A stretch of 64,000 bases of DNA from Cyclobacterium qasimii M12-11B (GCF_000427295.1 NZ_ATNM01000142.1:1-64000); one strand, 5' to 3'; shown: positions 48,967 through 58,380, counted from the first letter of the stretch. Notes: a model not told the origin generated them from the sequence alone. Numbers and translations are program-made.

Positions 48967-49594
48967 ATGTTTTCTCTGTTGGTTTAAATGGCTTGGCATA
49001 AGGCAACCTGTCCAGTTTATTTACAGAATGGTAGCTGTCTATTCCTGATACGGTGATCGTTCCCAGTTGGTCGAGGTCGATGAAACCATCTTCTTCTACG
49101 GCCTGTGGCTTTACCCACACTTCTTCAATGCTTGCGATAATTAAAACCGTCTCATTGACAGCCAATGTGATTTTGTCTTTCAGAAGGCAAGCGATTTTTA
49201 ACGGGCTTTCTTTTACAAAAGGGGCTTTGAAATTATTTAGGTACTCTTCCTCAAGTCCTGTCGCTTCAAACTCTGATTTATCCCATCGGGCGCTACAAAG
49301 GTGCGCTTCTTTATAGAAGGATTCCGAGACTTGATTTAAAGTGAAATGGCCATTTTGAAGAATGTTTTCCAAAGTGTGTCGTTCAACTGAATGAGGGCGG
49401 AATAAAATACCAACAGTGGGAGGATTGGCACCAACATGAAAAACCTGACTAAATGGCGCCAGGTTGGTTTCTGCACTTTCTTCGTTAATACTTCCTATTA
49501 GGTTTAAGCTTTTATACCCACTTAAGCTATTTACGAAATTTCGGTTATAGGATTTGCCTGCTGCTAGCAGGGCTTCTTTGGTGAAATGTTTCAT
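48965..49594 (-). CDS. Flavin reductase-like domain protein
   Basis: 209 residues from ATG 49594. FMN-binding split-barrel fold typical of the flavin reductase/DIM6 family (YKSLNLIGSINEESAETNLA, GILFRPHSVERHTLENI, AHLCSARWDKSEFEATGL). No partner oxygenase is nearby. The ATG shares its A with the upstream stop (TGATG), so translation is probably coupled; a TTG one codon upstream is less likely. Confidence 0.85.
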   Translation of the reverse strand: MKHFTKEALLAAGKSYNRNFVNSLSGYKSLNLIGSINEESAETNLAPFSQVFHVGANPPTVGILFRPHSVERHTLENILQNGHFTLNQVSESFYKEAHLCSARWDKSEFEATGLEEEYLNNFKAPFVKESPLKIACLLKDKITLAVNETVLIIASIEEVWVKPQAVEEDGFIDLDQLGTITVSGIDSYHSVNKLDRLPYAKPFKPTEKT

Positions 49595-50037
49595 CAATTT
49601 TGGATTGCCTCTTCTAAAGTGTCACAATATTTCATGTCCAGGTCATTGATTATATTTCCCGGATGGTCCTCAAGGATTTGTTTTTTTGCGATCATGACCA
49701 TCTTTACAAACCAGGCTTCATCGGGCAATATTTTTCTATGGGTTTTGATTCCATAATGGTAAACCTCTTTTTTCCAGTCCAGAAAATACCACTCCATACT
49801 TGGCTGATGAAAAGCCCTCAAAGCCCTTTTGTCGAAAATAAATTTATGATAAGTACCTTCTTTTATGATTGAAGTAATTTGATGAAAGATTGCTTTAAAA
49901 TCGGCTATGGGTACATAGTCGACCAATAGTTTACAAATGATTATTCCCTCAGATTTATTCGTCAAAACTTGGGCGTACTTTTCTTCAAAAGAAACTTCGA
50001 AATTTTGCAGTGCAGATTTATTCAAGGTGTCGGTCAT
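49594..50037 (-). CDS. Small uncharacterised protein, possibly STAS/SpoIIAA-like
   Basis: 147 residues, no signal or membrane segment. The pattern of alternating strands and helices (GIIICKLLVDYVPIADFKAI, then FIFDKRALRAFHQPSMEW) recalls STAS/SpoIIAA-like proteins of Bacteroidota, but I cannot confirm it. Overlaps the flavin reductase by one base. Confidence 0.6.
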   Translation of the reverse strand: MTDTLNKSALQNFEVSFEEKYAQVLTNKSEGIIICKLLVDYVPIADFKAIFHQITSIIKEGTYHKFIFDKRALRAFHQPSMEWYFLDWKKEVYHYGIKTHRKILPDEAWFVKMVMIAKKQILEDHPGNIINDLDMKYCDTLEEAIQN

Positions 50038-50092
50038 AATTGGTTAATTTCTTGCCTGTTACCTATTTTTACGGTTAAAATGAGTAATAGAT

Positions 50093-50356
50093 TCAATGAA
50101 AAGAGCTTTTGCTTTCGTTTTTCTTGCTTTCAACTTCCTTTTTGAAATTCCCTAAATCATCTTCCAGCTTCATGGCATAGTTGATAGTGGTTTTCATTAG
50201 CTCCTGTTGTGCTGAAATTTGTTCTTTTAATCGTGAAAGCTCTCGATTTATATCAGCTAAATTTTCTTCATACTCTTGTCTTAATTGCTCTTTTTCAAGT
50301 TTCGCCTTTTTTAATTCCGCTTTAAAAATTAAATATGATTCCGGTGGAGTCCTCAT
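50093..50356 (-). CDS. Small coiled-coil protein
   Basis: 87 residues, nearly all charged heptad-type helix (KKAKLEKEQLRQEYEENLAD, then RELSRLKEQISAQQELMK). No signal peptide. A longer-range role cannot be inferred. A + strand ORF covers the same bases but has Ser/Cys-rich composition typical of the antisense of a coiled coil. Confidence 0.55.
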   Translation of the reverse strand: MRTPPESYLIFKAELKKAKLEKEQLRQEYEENLADINRELSRLKEQISAQQELMKTTINYAMKLEDDLGNFKKEVESKKNESKSSFH

Positions 50357-50437
50357 TTCTCTGCTGTTTTGGTGCTAGGAACGATCCCTTTGCGATCTTC
50401 ACTTTTATTAATCCACTAGTAGGAGTGACCTAAATAA

Positions 50438-51118
50438 TTATTTAATAACTGACATACCACCATCTACCTTTAATACCTGACCGGTAATCCAGGAGGATTT
50501 ATCTGACAATAAAAATGCAGTTGAGGAGGCAATGTCTTCAACTGTTCCAAACCTTCCTAGTGGGTGTCTTTTCGAAGCAGCAGCCTTCTTGTCATCGGTC
50601 GAGAGTAAAGCATTTGCTAAGGGGGTGTCTGTAAGGGATGGGGCGATAGCGTTTACTCGGATTCCAGAGACTGCCCATTCAGCAGCCAGAGATCTCGTAA
50701 GTCCTTCTATGGCTCCCTTTGCTCCAGCTACCGAGCTGTGAAAACCCAAGCCTGTCTGAACGGCCACGGTACTATAAAGTACTACAGAGGCAGATTGGGC
50801 CTTTTTTAACGAATTTTCCAAAATTTGAAGTACTTTAATTGCCCCCAAATAATTAATTTCTAAATCCTGCCTAAATTCTGAAATTTTAAGTCTTTTGAAA
50901 GGTTTGAGGTTGATGGTCCCAGGGCAGTATACCAAGCCGTGTACAACTTCCGGTAAATTTGGTATTTCTTCAAAATCATCTAAGATGTCTAATTGATTGG
51001 CACCTGTTTTAGACCTTGAATAAGAATAAATTTTGGCCCCTTCACTGGAAAGTGTTTCTGCCACTTTTTTGCCTATACCGCTGTTTCCTCCTATAATTAC
51101 TATGTTCTTTCCCTTCAT
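50438..51118 (-). CDS. Short-chain dehydrogenase/reductase family protein with an atypical active site
   Basis: 226 residues. NAD(P)-binding start (IIGGNSGIGKKVAE), NAPS-type motif and the C-terminal WITGQVLKVDGGMS are SDR features. The expected Tyr-x-x-x-Lys is Val-Ala-Gly-Ala-Lys here (FHSSVAGAKGAIEG), so the catalytic tyrosine is replaced by valine. The serine (YSTVA) is kept. I recall close relatives with Ile or Val at this place, so it is probably a family trait rather than damage. Confidence 0.85.
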   Translation of the reverse strand: MKGKNIVIIGGNSGIGKKVAETLSSEGAKIYSYSRSKTGANQLDILDDFEEIPNLPEVVHGLVYCPGTINLKPFKRLKISEFRQDLEINYLGAIKVLQILENSLKKAQSASVVLYSTVAVQTGLGFHSSVAGAKGAIEGLTRSLAAEWAVSGIRVNAIAPSLTDTPLANALLSTDDKKAAASKRHPLGRFGTVEDIASSTAFLLSDKSSWITGQVLKVDGGMSVIK

Positions 51119-51221
51119 TGATCCATTCTTTATTTATCTATTAGAATGAATTAATGAACAAATTGTTTAATAAATTTTACTGAAAAGTCGGATATCCTCT
51201 GAAAAAATAAAAAGTGAATAA

Positions 51222-51254
51222 AAAAAGCTGCCATCATTTAAGGGTGGCAGCTTT
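51222..51254 (-). terminator. folE terminator
   Basis: On the - strand, AAAGCTGCCA and TGGCAGCTTT pair and are followed by a T run, 44 bases after the folE stop. Confidence 0.8.
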
Positions 51255-51298
51255 GCTAATGAAGCTTGTTGAATGCTATAGCGGTAACTTAGGGCCTA

Positions 51299-52000
51299 TT
51301 ACCTGGCCATGGAAATGTATTTCAGGAATTCATTTCTTTTTTGTGGATCATTTTCAAATTGTCCACTATAAAATGAGGTGACAGTGCTACTGGTTGTGTC
51401 TCTTACTCCTCTGCTTGATACGCACATATGGTCCGCATCTAAAATTATTGCAACATCGTCTGTTCCCAATGCCATTTTTAGTTCATTGCCTATTTGGACC
51501 GTAAGCCTTTCCTGAACTTGAGGTCTTTTGGCGAAGTACTGTACAATCCGATTGATTTTAGATAATCCGATTACATTGCCCTTGGAAATATAAGCGACAT
51601 GTGCTTTTCCATAAATGGGTACAAAATGATGTTCGCAATGGGAGAAAAAAGTAATGTCTTTCTCTACCAACATTTCATTGTACCGGTATTTGTTTTGAAA
51701 TAATTTTACCTCAGGCTTATTTTTTGGGTCTAACCCCGAAAAAACTTCTTTTATGAACATTTTTGCTACTCTCTTGGGCGTTCCTTTGAGACTGTCATCG
51801 GTAAGGTCCAACCCAAGTATATTCATGATTCCTTTAAAATGTTTTTCAATCAATTCCATTTTTAGGTCATCGTCCATTTCAAAAGCATCTTCCCTCAATG
51901 GTGTTTCATGGGAGGAAGAAATATGTTCGTCGCCTAAGTCGTCAATGGTTTGATTGAGATCAATCCCCGCTGAATTCAACAAAGTTTCTTTCTGTTTCAT
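51299..52000 (-). CDS. folE: GTP cyclohydrolase I
   Basis: 233 residues. Converts GTP to 7,8-dihydroneopterin triphosphate, precursor of folate and of queuosine. Zinc ligands are in FSHCEHHFVPIYG and ADHMCVSSRG, and the catalytic region is KINRIVQYFAKRPQVQERLT. The N-terminus overlaps the queD gene by 41 bases; the conserved part begins near HISSSHETPLREDAF, so a later start is possible, but no in-frame ATG before residue 42 avoids truncating it. Confidence 0.95.
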   Translation of the reverse strand: MKQKETLLNSAGIDLNQTIDDLGDEHISSSHETPLREDAFEMDDDLKMELIEKHFKGIMNILGLDLTDDSLKGTPKRVAKMFIKEVFSGLDPKNKPEVKLFQNKYRYNEMLVEKDITFFSHCEHHFVPIYGKAHVAYISKGNVIGLSKINRIVQYFAKRPQVQERLTVQIGNELKMALGTDDVAIILDADHMCVSSRGVRDTTSSTVTSFYSGQFENDPQKRNEFLKYISMAR

Positions 52001-52370
52001 ATAATCGAATTGTTAAGTCGTATTTTAATTCAATTTCTTCTCTCAAAATATTCCAAATAACCACAGCAATGTTTTCTGCAGTTGGATTAAGGTTTTTGAA
52101 TTCATCGACATCTAAATTTAAGTTTTTGTGATCAAATTTACTTGTTATGTGTTCCTTTATTACATCCTTCAGTTTCTTCATGTCATAGACATAGCCAGTG
52201 TCAGGGTCTATAGGACCAGACAATTTTACGACCAAATCATAATTGTGACCATGATAGCTGGGATTGTTGCACTTTCCGAAAACGGCTTTGTTTTTTTCCT
52301 CCGACCACTTTGGGTTGTGAAGCCTATGGGCCGCATTAAAATGTTCTTTTCGGTAGATGGCTATTTTCAT
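51960..52370 (-). CDS. queD: 6-carboxytetrahydropterin synthase (QueD)
   Basis: 136 residues, T-fold enzyme. Converts dihydroneopterin triphosphate to 6-carboxytetrahydropterin for preQ0/queuosine. Zinc histidines lie in FNAAHRLHN and HGHNYD, the catalytic Cys in FGKCNNPSYH, the C-terminal ETERNFVEF is typical. It could also act in tetrahydropterin synthesis (PTPS). Its product pathway begins with the FolE product encoded immediately downstream, and the two genes overlap. Confidence 0.9.
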   Translation of the reverse strand: MKIAIYRKEHFNAAHRLHNPKWSEEKNKAVFGKCNNPSYHGHNYDLVVKLSGPIDPDTGYVYDMKKLKDVIKEHITSKFDHKNLNLDVDEFKNLNPTAENIAVVIWNILREEIELKYDLTIRLYETERNFVEFSGD

Positions 52371-52979
52371 AAATTGTCTAACAGACTATCTGTGTTTTTG
52401 TTTTTTTGATAGTATTAAATCACCAAAGGATAAAAATCGCAAAGCAGCTTTTTTGTTAAAGGACTTATAACTCGCTTTAATCGCTTTTTTTTATACCAAC
52501 CGTGAGAACAAATAATTAGGGGGTATCGGTTCAAAATTAATTAAATAATGGTTAATGTTGGTTTATTGGTTAAATTTAACTCGGTGAAAAAGGTGATAAA
52601 AGTGGGCTGTTTTAAGTATTAATCAGCATAATTTGAGGCTTCGTTTTTCACTGGGTCAGGTATGGCTAATTACTCTGATTATTTTAAAATTGCGGGATAA
52701 AGGCCGATAATTTTTTTTGAGGGAAGCAAAATATTTCCCCTTAAAAACTGTTGTAATTTAGGAGTAGTTTTGGCTTAGCCTTTGACTGTCTGGGTTTTCA
52801 AGTGGAGGAGAATTCCATGGGATTTGGAATCTTTGAATATATAGTGCTGTTATACTTAATGAAATGGGAGGATTGGTTCTAAAGCGAATATTTCAGATGT
52901 TAATTCAACCTCTCAGAGACGGATTTCAATTTTACAGCTCTGCTTTATTGTTTAAAACTTCTTTTCAACTAAATATTTT
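52371..52979. other. Intergenic region between divergent genes, no feature seen
   Basis: About 610 AT-rich bases between queD (-) and the YkuD_2 gene (+). TATCCTTTGG on the - strand near 52430 resembles a -7 box with one extra base. No ORF, RNA gene or strong hairpin was found. Confidence 0.4.
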
Positions 52980-53708
52980 ATGATTAAAATTCTCGCCTTT
53001 ACACTTCTGATTATTTGTCCGGTTTTTTCCTTTGAAAATACGCAATTACCTGAGCTTGTTAAAAAAGTTGAGCCTAATTCAAGCTCAGATAAGGTAGCCG
53101 CTTCAGTTGCCACTATTTGGGAGCGTATTCGATCGGATCAAAATTCGTTGAAGAAAGAAGTGTTGGTGATGGCATATGAAGGTTATCAGAAAATGGTGAA
53201 TGATGGCTTACTTGAAGAAGGTAAACCTTTGACAATTATTGATTTTGACCTGCCATCCTCTGAGGAAAGGCTTTGGATAATAGACATCCAAAACCAAGAG
53301 CTGGAATATGTTTCATTAGTGGCTCATGGGAGAAACTCCGGTGGGCTTCACGCCGAAAAATTCTCAAATGTTCCGGAGAGTTATATGAGTAGTCTTGGTT
53401 TTTACCTTACTGCTGAAACATACATAGGAAAGCATGGGAAATCTTTAAGGTTGGATGGAATGGAAGAAGGGATTAATGATAATGCTCGGTTAAGGGCAAT
53501 CGTAATGCACGCTGCTGAATATGCTGAGGGTTCATTTGTTAAGCTTCATGGCAGGTTGGGTAGAAGCTTGGGCTGTCCAGCATTACCAGACGATAATTTT
53601 AAAGAAATAATTGATTTAATAAAGAATAAAAGCTGTTTATTTATTCACGCCAGTGAAAATACCTATAGGACTCAATCCGCTTATATTGGGCGTTTTACAG
53701 CAGGGTAA
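52980..53708 (+). CDS. Exported L,D-transpeptidase-catalytic-domain protein (YkuD_2 type)
   Basis: 242 residues. A signal peptide (MIKILAFTLLIICPVFSF) precedes a murein L,D-transpeptidase-like domain with the histidine in VMHAAEYA and the catalytic motif GRSLGCPALPD. It has no peptidoglycan-binding domain. Likely attaches or cross-links peptidoglycan in the periplasm, but activity of the YkuD_2 group is less well established. Convergent with the second L,D-transpeptidase gene, 19 bases apart. Confidence 0.87.
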   Translation: MIKILAFTLLIICPVFSFENTQLPELVKKVEPNSSSDKVAASVATIWERIRSDQNSLKKEVLVMAYEGYQKMVNDGLLEEGKPLTIIDFDLPSSEERLWIIDIQNQELEYVSLVAHGRNSGGLHAEKFSNVPESYMSSLGFYLTAETYIGKHGKSLRLDGMEEGINDNARLRAIVMHAAEYAEGSFVKLHGRLGRSLGCPALPDDNFKEIIDLIKNKSCLFIHASENTYRTQSAYIGRFTAG

Positions 53709-53727
53709 TTCCCACTACCTCTCAGTT

Positions 53728-55402
53728 TTAAAAATAATCCTTCAAAGGCTTTTGTAATAAATCGAAAAGCTCATCATCTCTTGAATAAATATCCTTTCTA
53801 ACCTGGTCAGTGTTTTTGCTATCTGTCCAAAAAGTAAGGTAGAGAATGATGACAGGAATTTTTCTAGTAAGCGTAACAGATTTTTCTTTATTCGCTTCCA
53901 TTGCTTTTTTTATCAGCTCGTCTGTCCACAAAGGTTGGTCGGCAAGTAATAACTTGGCCAACTCAAATGGCTGTTGGATACGAATACATCCCGAACTCAA
54001 AGCCCTTTCTTCTTTGGAAAAAAGCGTTCTTGCAGGGGTGTCGTGAATGTATACATTGTGCTTGTTCGGAAACATAAATTTCACCTTCCCAAGAGAATTA
54101 TGTGCTCCTGGGTCTTCCCTTATCATATATTTGAAGTTTTTGCTGGTTACAGTATTCCAGTTGATTTCAGAGGGATTGATTTCCTTTCCTGAATAATCGA
54201 GAATCCGCATGTTCTTAGACGCCAGATAATTTTGATTTTTCTTGATTGATGGAAGGACATCATTCTTTAATATGGTAGGAGGCACTGTCCATGTAGGGCT
54301 AAACACCAAATAAGACATTGCAGCATTGAAAACAGGCGTTTTTCTATACGATTTACCTACAATGGCATTGGTGTGCAATAAGGTGTCTGTCTTACTGATA
54401 AAATCCATGGCATAATTGGCAATATTTACAAGTATCATTTCCTGGACAGTAGTGTCAGGAAGCCACCTTAAGCGTTCCATATTCACGCCGATCTGTTTGA
54501 TGACCTCTAGAGGACTCTTGTTCAAAGCATCAATAGTGGCCTTTCCCAAAACACCATCAGCCTTTAAGCCGTTTCTTTCCTGAAAAACCTTAACACCATT
54601 CAATAAAAGAGAATCGTATACTTCCACATTTTCGGATTGAATAGGGGAAGCTTTTAAATCTCCCCAGAACAATAACCTTTCCCTGATAATTTTCACCTCG
54701 GGGCTTGCCTGCGCAAGCTCGATTGGTTCCTTTATCGTTATGGTTTTCCAGTTTTTAGCGCTTTGGTTCTTTTGAAGTCCTATGTACTTGATCATGGACT
54801 GTCTCATCCGGGTGTAAATGGCGAACTTCGGTTGAAGGCTGAATAACTGTGTCCTGACATTGCCTTGGGAAACTGCTAAGTGAAGTTTTTCTACAACCTT
54901 TTGCTCGTTGCCTTTTTGCATGATTTCCCAGGATCCATTGATATGCTCCGGGTGAACTTTCCCCCCGTAAATGTGACTGGCATAAACGATGAATGCATCG
55001 CTAAGCAAGAAATCAACCTTGGCCAATTCATGTGCCGTTAACGGAGTCCCTGAGAAATATTTTTCAAAATAAGGATTGATGGCAACAAGGTGGTAGTCTT
55101 CCGGAATTAAGCCCTCGAATGCTGCATTTTGTATAAGCAATCGCAATTCCAGTGCGTTGCATGTGAATGTTTGGTTTTCAGACCACCCAGGTTCAAATGC
55201 CCTGTCGGAATAAAAGACAGGTAATTCTGTGCTTGAATATAAGGGGCTTTCGTTGAAGAGGATATTCAAATAAGTGCTATCCCCTTCCAGTATCGTTCTG
55301 ATTTCGTTTGTTACCAATTGGTTTTGTGAAAAGACCTCGATCCTTAAAAAAAACCATTTGGGTTACCAGTAGTAAATAGAAACAATACTTTGCTTTTTTC
55401 AT
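53728..55402 (-). CDS. L,D-transpeptidase of YcbB/LdtD type, frame broken in the signal peptide
   Basis: About 557 residues. The apparent ORF begins at 55317 without a leader. Upstream, ATG 55402 opens a good signal peptide ([16 protein letters not shown]) that loses frame at a run of eight A (55346-55353, + strand). With seven, it continues VFLRIEVFSQNQLV into the mature protein. Domains are an N-terminal scaffold domain, PG_binding_1 (VKVFQERNGLKADGVLGKAT, about 265-310) and the YkuD catalytic domain with HDTPARTLF and the cysteine in SSGCIRI. It makes 3-3 peptidoglycan cross-links. The true start overlaps the kdsA stop (ATGA). Confidence 0.88.
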
Positions 55403-56257
55403 GACAGCGAATAATTTTTAAATTGATTTCCTAGCATCCAGGCACTTTTAAGCATGGCTAGAAAATCATCCATGTCTTCAAGAGGGATCATATTAGGTCC
55501 ATCACTTAATGCTACAGATGGATTTGGGTGGGTTTCGATAAAAAACCATCGATTCCAGCTGCTCCAGCTGCTCTTGCCAGGTAGGGCGCCATTTGGCGTT
55601 GACCTCCACTTGTTCCTTTATTTGCACCCGGCTGTTGTACACTATGGGTGACATCGAATATTACAGGAGCGAACTGCCGCATGATTGGTAAGGCGCGCAT
55701 GTCTACCACAAGATTATGGTAACCGAGAGAAAAACCTCTTTCAGTAAGCGCCACATTGTTATTGCCAGTAGACCGAACCTTGTCCACCGCATATTGCATG
55801 TCTTCGGGTGCCATAAACTGACCTCTTTTATTTTGATAGCTTTACCGGTTTTTCCTGCGGCTATCAAAAGGTCTGTTTGCCGACAAAGAAAAGCTGGGAT
55901 CTGCAAAACGTCGACTACATCAGCCACAGCCTCTACTTGATAGCTTTCATGTACATCTGTCACCAAAGGTACATTAAGCGTATTGCCTACCGTTTGAAGT
56001 ACTTGTAAAGATTTTTCATGTCCAATACCCCTATAAGAATCAGAGGAGGTTCGGTTTGCCTTGTCGAAAGAAGCCTTAAAGACGTATCCAAAACCGTGTT
56101 TTGCGGCAAGATCTTTAACAGTACTGCCTATTTCGAGGCAAATGTCCAGGCTTTCTACTGCACAAGGACCTGAAAATAAAATAGGTTGGCTTCCACCCAA
56201 TATCAGGTTTTTTCCTATGGTCATTGTATGCTGACTTCTTTCCATTTTTGACTTCAA
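55399..56257 (-). CDS. kdsA: 3-deoxy-8-phosphooctulonate synthase, frame broken by two missing bases
   Basis: About 286 residues after repair (a second ATG at 56245 would give 282). Condenses phosphoenolpyruvate with arabinose 5-phosphate to make Kdo-8-phosphate for lipopolysaccharide. Markers are [34 protein letters not shown] and [11 protein letters not shown]. Breaks: 55826-55829 has four T where five restore [12 protein letters not shown]; 55540-55545 has six A where seven restore [20 protein letters not shown]. The frame then runs to TGA at 55399. Follows kdsC by 11 bases. Confidence 0.93.
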
Positions 56258-56268
56258 TAATTTATATA

Positions 56269-56817
56269 TTAGGTAAGGTTTTTAGCAGGCATTGAAGGTA
56301 GATTTCCACCAGCAAAGAGGATTAAGTCAGCTAATTCTCTAAAAGCTCCCTGCCCTCCCTTTTTTAGGGTGACATAATCTACTTTTTCTTTGACATAGTG
56401 TATTGCATCTGCAGGAGCTGCTGAAAAACCAACATTTAATAACAGTTCCAGATCGATTATATCATCTCCAATATAAGCAACTTGATTCGGATTTAATTCC
56501 ATTTCCTCCATAACAGCTGATAAAGTTGGCCACTTTTCCCGAATGCCATGCAGATGGAAATCTACTCCCATTTGTTCGCATCGGATTTTGGATACAGATA
56601 CATTTCTTCCAGTGATTATACCAGTTTTTATACCGTTATCACGAAGGTAAGGGATGATTTGCCCATCCTTTACCTGAAACCTTTTGTACTCCATACCATT
56701 GTCGTCCAAAATGATTCCTCCATCTGTTAGTACGCCATCGAGATCAGTTACCAGAAGTTTTATTTCTCTGGCCTTATTAAGTACTTCTTCAAAGTTAGTA
56801 TTGAAGTAATCCATCAT
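56269..56817 (-). CDS. kdsC: 3-deoxy-8-phosphooctulonate 8-phosphatase
   Basis: About 182 residues from ATG 56817, which overlaps the upstream stop as ATGA; an ATG 15 bases earlier (MEKQA) is an alternative. HAD-family phosphatase with the nucleophile motif VTDLDGVLTDGG, TGRNVS and the final GDDIIDLE. At this size it is the small C0-type HAD. Placed before kdsA, it supplies the second step of the Kdo branch. Confidence 0.93.
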   Translation of the reverse strand: MMDYFNTNFEEVLNKAREIKLLVTDLDGVLTDGGIILDDNGMEYKRFQVKDGQIIPYLRDNGIKTGIITGRNVSVSKIRCEQMGVDFHLHGIREKWPTLSAVMEEMELNPNQVAYIGDDIIDLELLLNVGFSAAPADAIHYVKEKVDYVTLKKGGQGAFRELADLILFAGGNLPSMPAKNLT

Positions 56818-58355
56818 CGCTTGTTTTTCCATTGGATGGAATACAAGTCCAACCTCCGTTGTTCAAGATTTCTTACACTGCCTGTTTTACGTAACTTGGT
56901 CAATAACCCCAGATCTACATCTGCCACAATAGTGGTCTCTGTGTTTAGGGACGCTTCGCCTATAATTGCGTCGTGTGGAAAAGAAAAGTCAGAAGGAGAG
57001 TAGATCGCTGCCTGAGAATGTTGGATGTCCATGTTTTCAACACGAGGTAAGTTGCCAACAGAACCGGTGATGGCGACATAACATTCATTCTCAATGGCTC
57101 TGGCTTTAGCACAGGTGCTTACTCTCAGGTAAGCATTCTTAGTGTCTGTCCAAAATGGTACAAAAAGGATATCCATTTCCTTCTCTGCCAATATGCGGCC
57201 CAATTCAGGGAATTCCACATCATAGCAGATAAGGATACCTATCTTTCCAGCATCTGTGTCAAATACTTTTATTTGATTCCCTCCTTGAAGGCCCCAGTAA
57301 GACTGCTCATCAGGAGTGATGTGAAGTTTGTATTGTTTGTCCATAGTGCCGTCTCTTCTGCATAGATAACTTACATTACGGAGTTTTTTGCCATCATATT
57401 CAGGCATACTTCCAGCGATAATGTTGACATTATATGACAATGCCAAGTCCCGCATACGGTTTACAATTTCTTCTGTGTAATCGGCGAGGTTTCTAATTGC
57501 TTCAGAAGCATCCATTTTGTTAAAACCTGCTAATAATGGTGCATTAAAAAATTCAGGGAACAAACAGAAGTCAGACTGGTAATCAGAAACAGTATCTACA
57601 AAAAACTCTACCTGTTGCATCAAATCGTCCACATCAGTGAATCGCCTCATCTTCCATTGAACGAGCCCTAACCTTACAATAGTTTTCTTATTCCCAATTA
57701 ATTTTTCATCCTTTTCATAATAAATATTGATCCATTCCAGTAAGGTGGCGTAGGCGCGGGAGTCTGTGTCTTCAGGAAGGTATTTGGTGATTACTTTCCT
57801 GACGTGAAATTCATTGGCCAGTTGAAAGGAAAGTACAGAGTCAAATATTTCTTTGTTTTTTACCAGTTCAATGTATTTTCTCGGAGACATTTGATCAGCG
57901 AATTTGCTGTAACCTGGTATTCTTCCTCCGGCGATTATAGACCTTAGGTTTAGGTTCTCGCAAAGTTCTTTTCTCGCATCATAAAGCCTTCTGCCTAGAC
58001 GCAAGCCTCTGTATTCTTTGTCTACAAACACATCCGTGCCGTAAAGTGTGTCTCCATCGGGGTCGTGGGTGTCAAATTTGCCAAATCCAGTGATTTGCCC
58101 ATAGGAATGGCTGTCGCCATATTTGGCATAGTCTACTATAAGGCTCATTGCTACAGCTACGACCTTACCATTGTCCTCCAAACAAATTTGCCCTTCAGGA
58201 AAGGCATTAAGTTGATTCTTGAATTCCTCCTTAGTCCAGGACATTGCCTGGGTTTTATAAGTAGAAACCATTATTTCACGAATGTCATTAAAATCAGAAT
58301 GTTTGATATTTCTGAGTTTAAGCCTGTGTTCGAGTTCTTCCTTTTGTTTACTCAT
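56814..58355 (-). CDS. GNAT acetyltransferase / carbon-nitrogen hydrolase fusion protein
   Basis: 513 residues. The N-terminal half (about 10-200) is a GNAT acetyltransferase with the acetyl-CoA loop region DKEYRGLRLGRRLYDARKE. The C-terminal half is a nitrilase-type hydrolase with its Glu-Lys-Cys triad in LFPEFFNAP, YKLHITPDE and ILICYDVEFPE. The fusion is a known family whose substrate is unknown to me. It starts a likely four-gene operon with kdsC, kdsA and the L,D-transpeptidase. Confidence 0.9.
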   Translation of the reverse strand: MSKQKEELEHRLKLRNIKHSDFNDIREIMVSTYKTQAMSWTKEEFKNQLNAFPEGQICLEDNGKVVAVAMSLIVDYAKYGDSHSYGQITGFGKFDTHDPDGDTLYGTDVFVDKEYRGLRLGRRLYDARKELCENLNLRSIIAGGRIPGYSKFADQMSPRKYIELVKNKEIFDSVLSFQLANEFHVRKVITKYLPEDTDSRAYATLLEWINIYYEKDEKLIGNKKTIVRLGLVQWKMRRFTDVDDLMQQVEFFVDTVSDYQSDFCLFPEFFNAPLLAGFNKMDASEAIRNLADYTEEIVNRMRDLALSYNVNIIAGSMPEYDGKKLRNVSYLCRRDGTMDKQYKLHITPDEQSYWGLQGGNQIKVFDTDAGKIGILICYDVEFPELGRILAEKEMDILFVPFWTDTKNAYLRVSTCAKARAIENECYVAITGSVGNLPRVENMDIQHSQAAIYSPSDFSFPHDAIIGEASLNTETTIVADVDLGLLTKLRKTGSVRNLEQRRLDLYSIQWKNKR

Positions 58356-58372
58356 GGGAATAAAATTAGCAA

Positions 58373-58380
58373 CAAATGTA
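58373..58380 (-). promoter_or_regulatory. Putative -7 box for the kds operon
   Basis: TACATTTG on the - strand matches TAnnTTTG and ends 17 bases before the first start codon of the operon. Confidence 0.5.

Noticed and set aside
50181..50378. + strand ORF opposite the small coiled-coil gene
   Set aside because: Its Ser/Cys/Phe-rich composition is what the antisense of a Lys/Glu-rich coiled coil gives.
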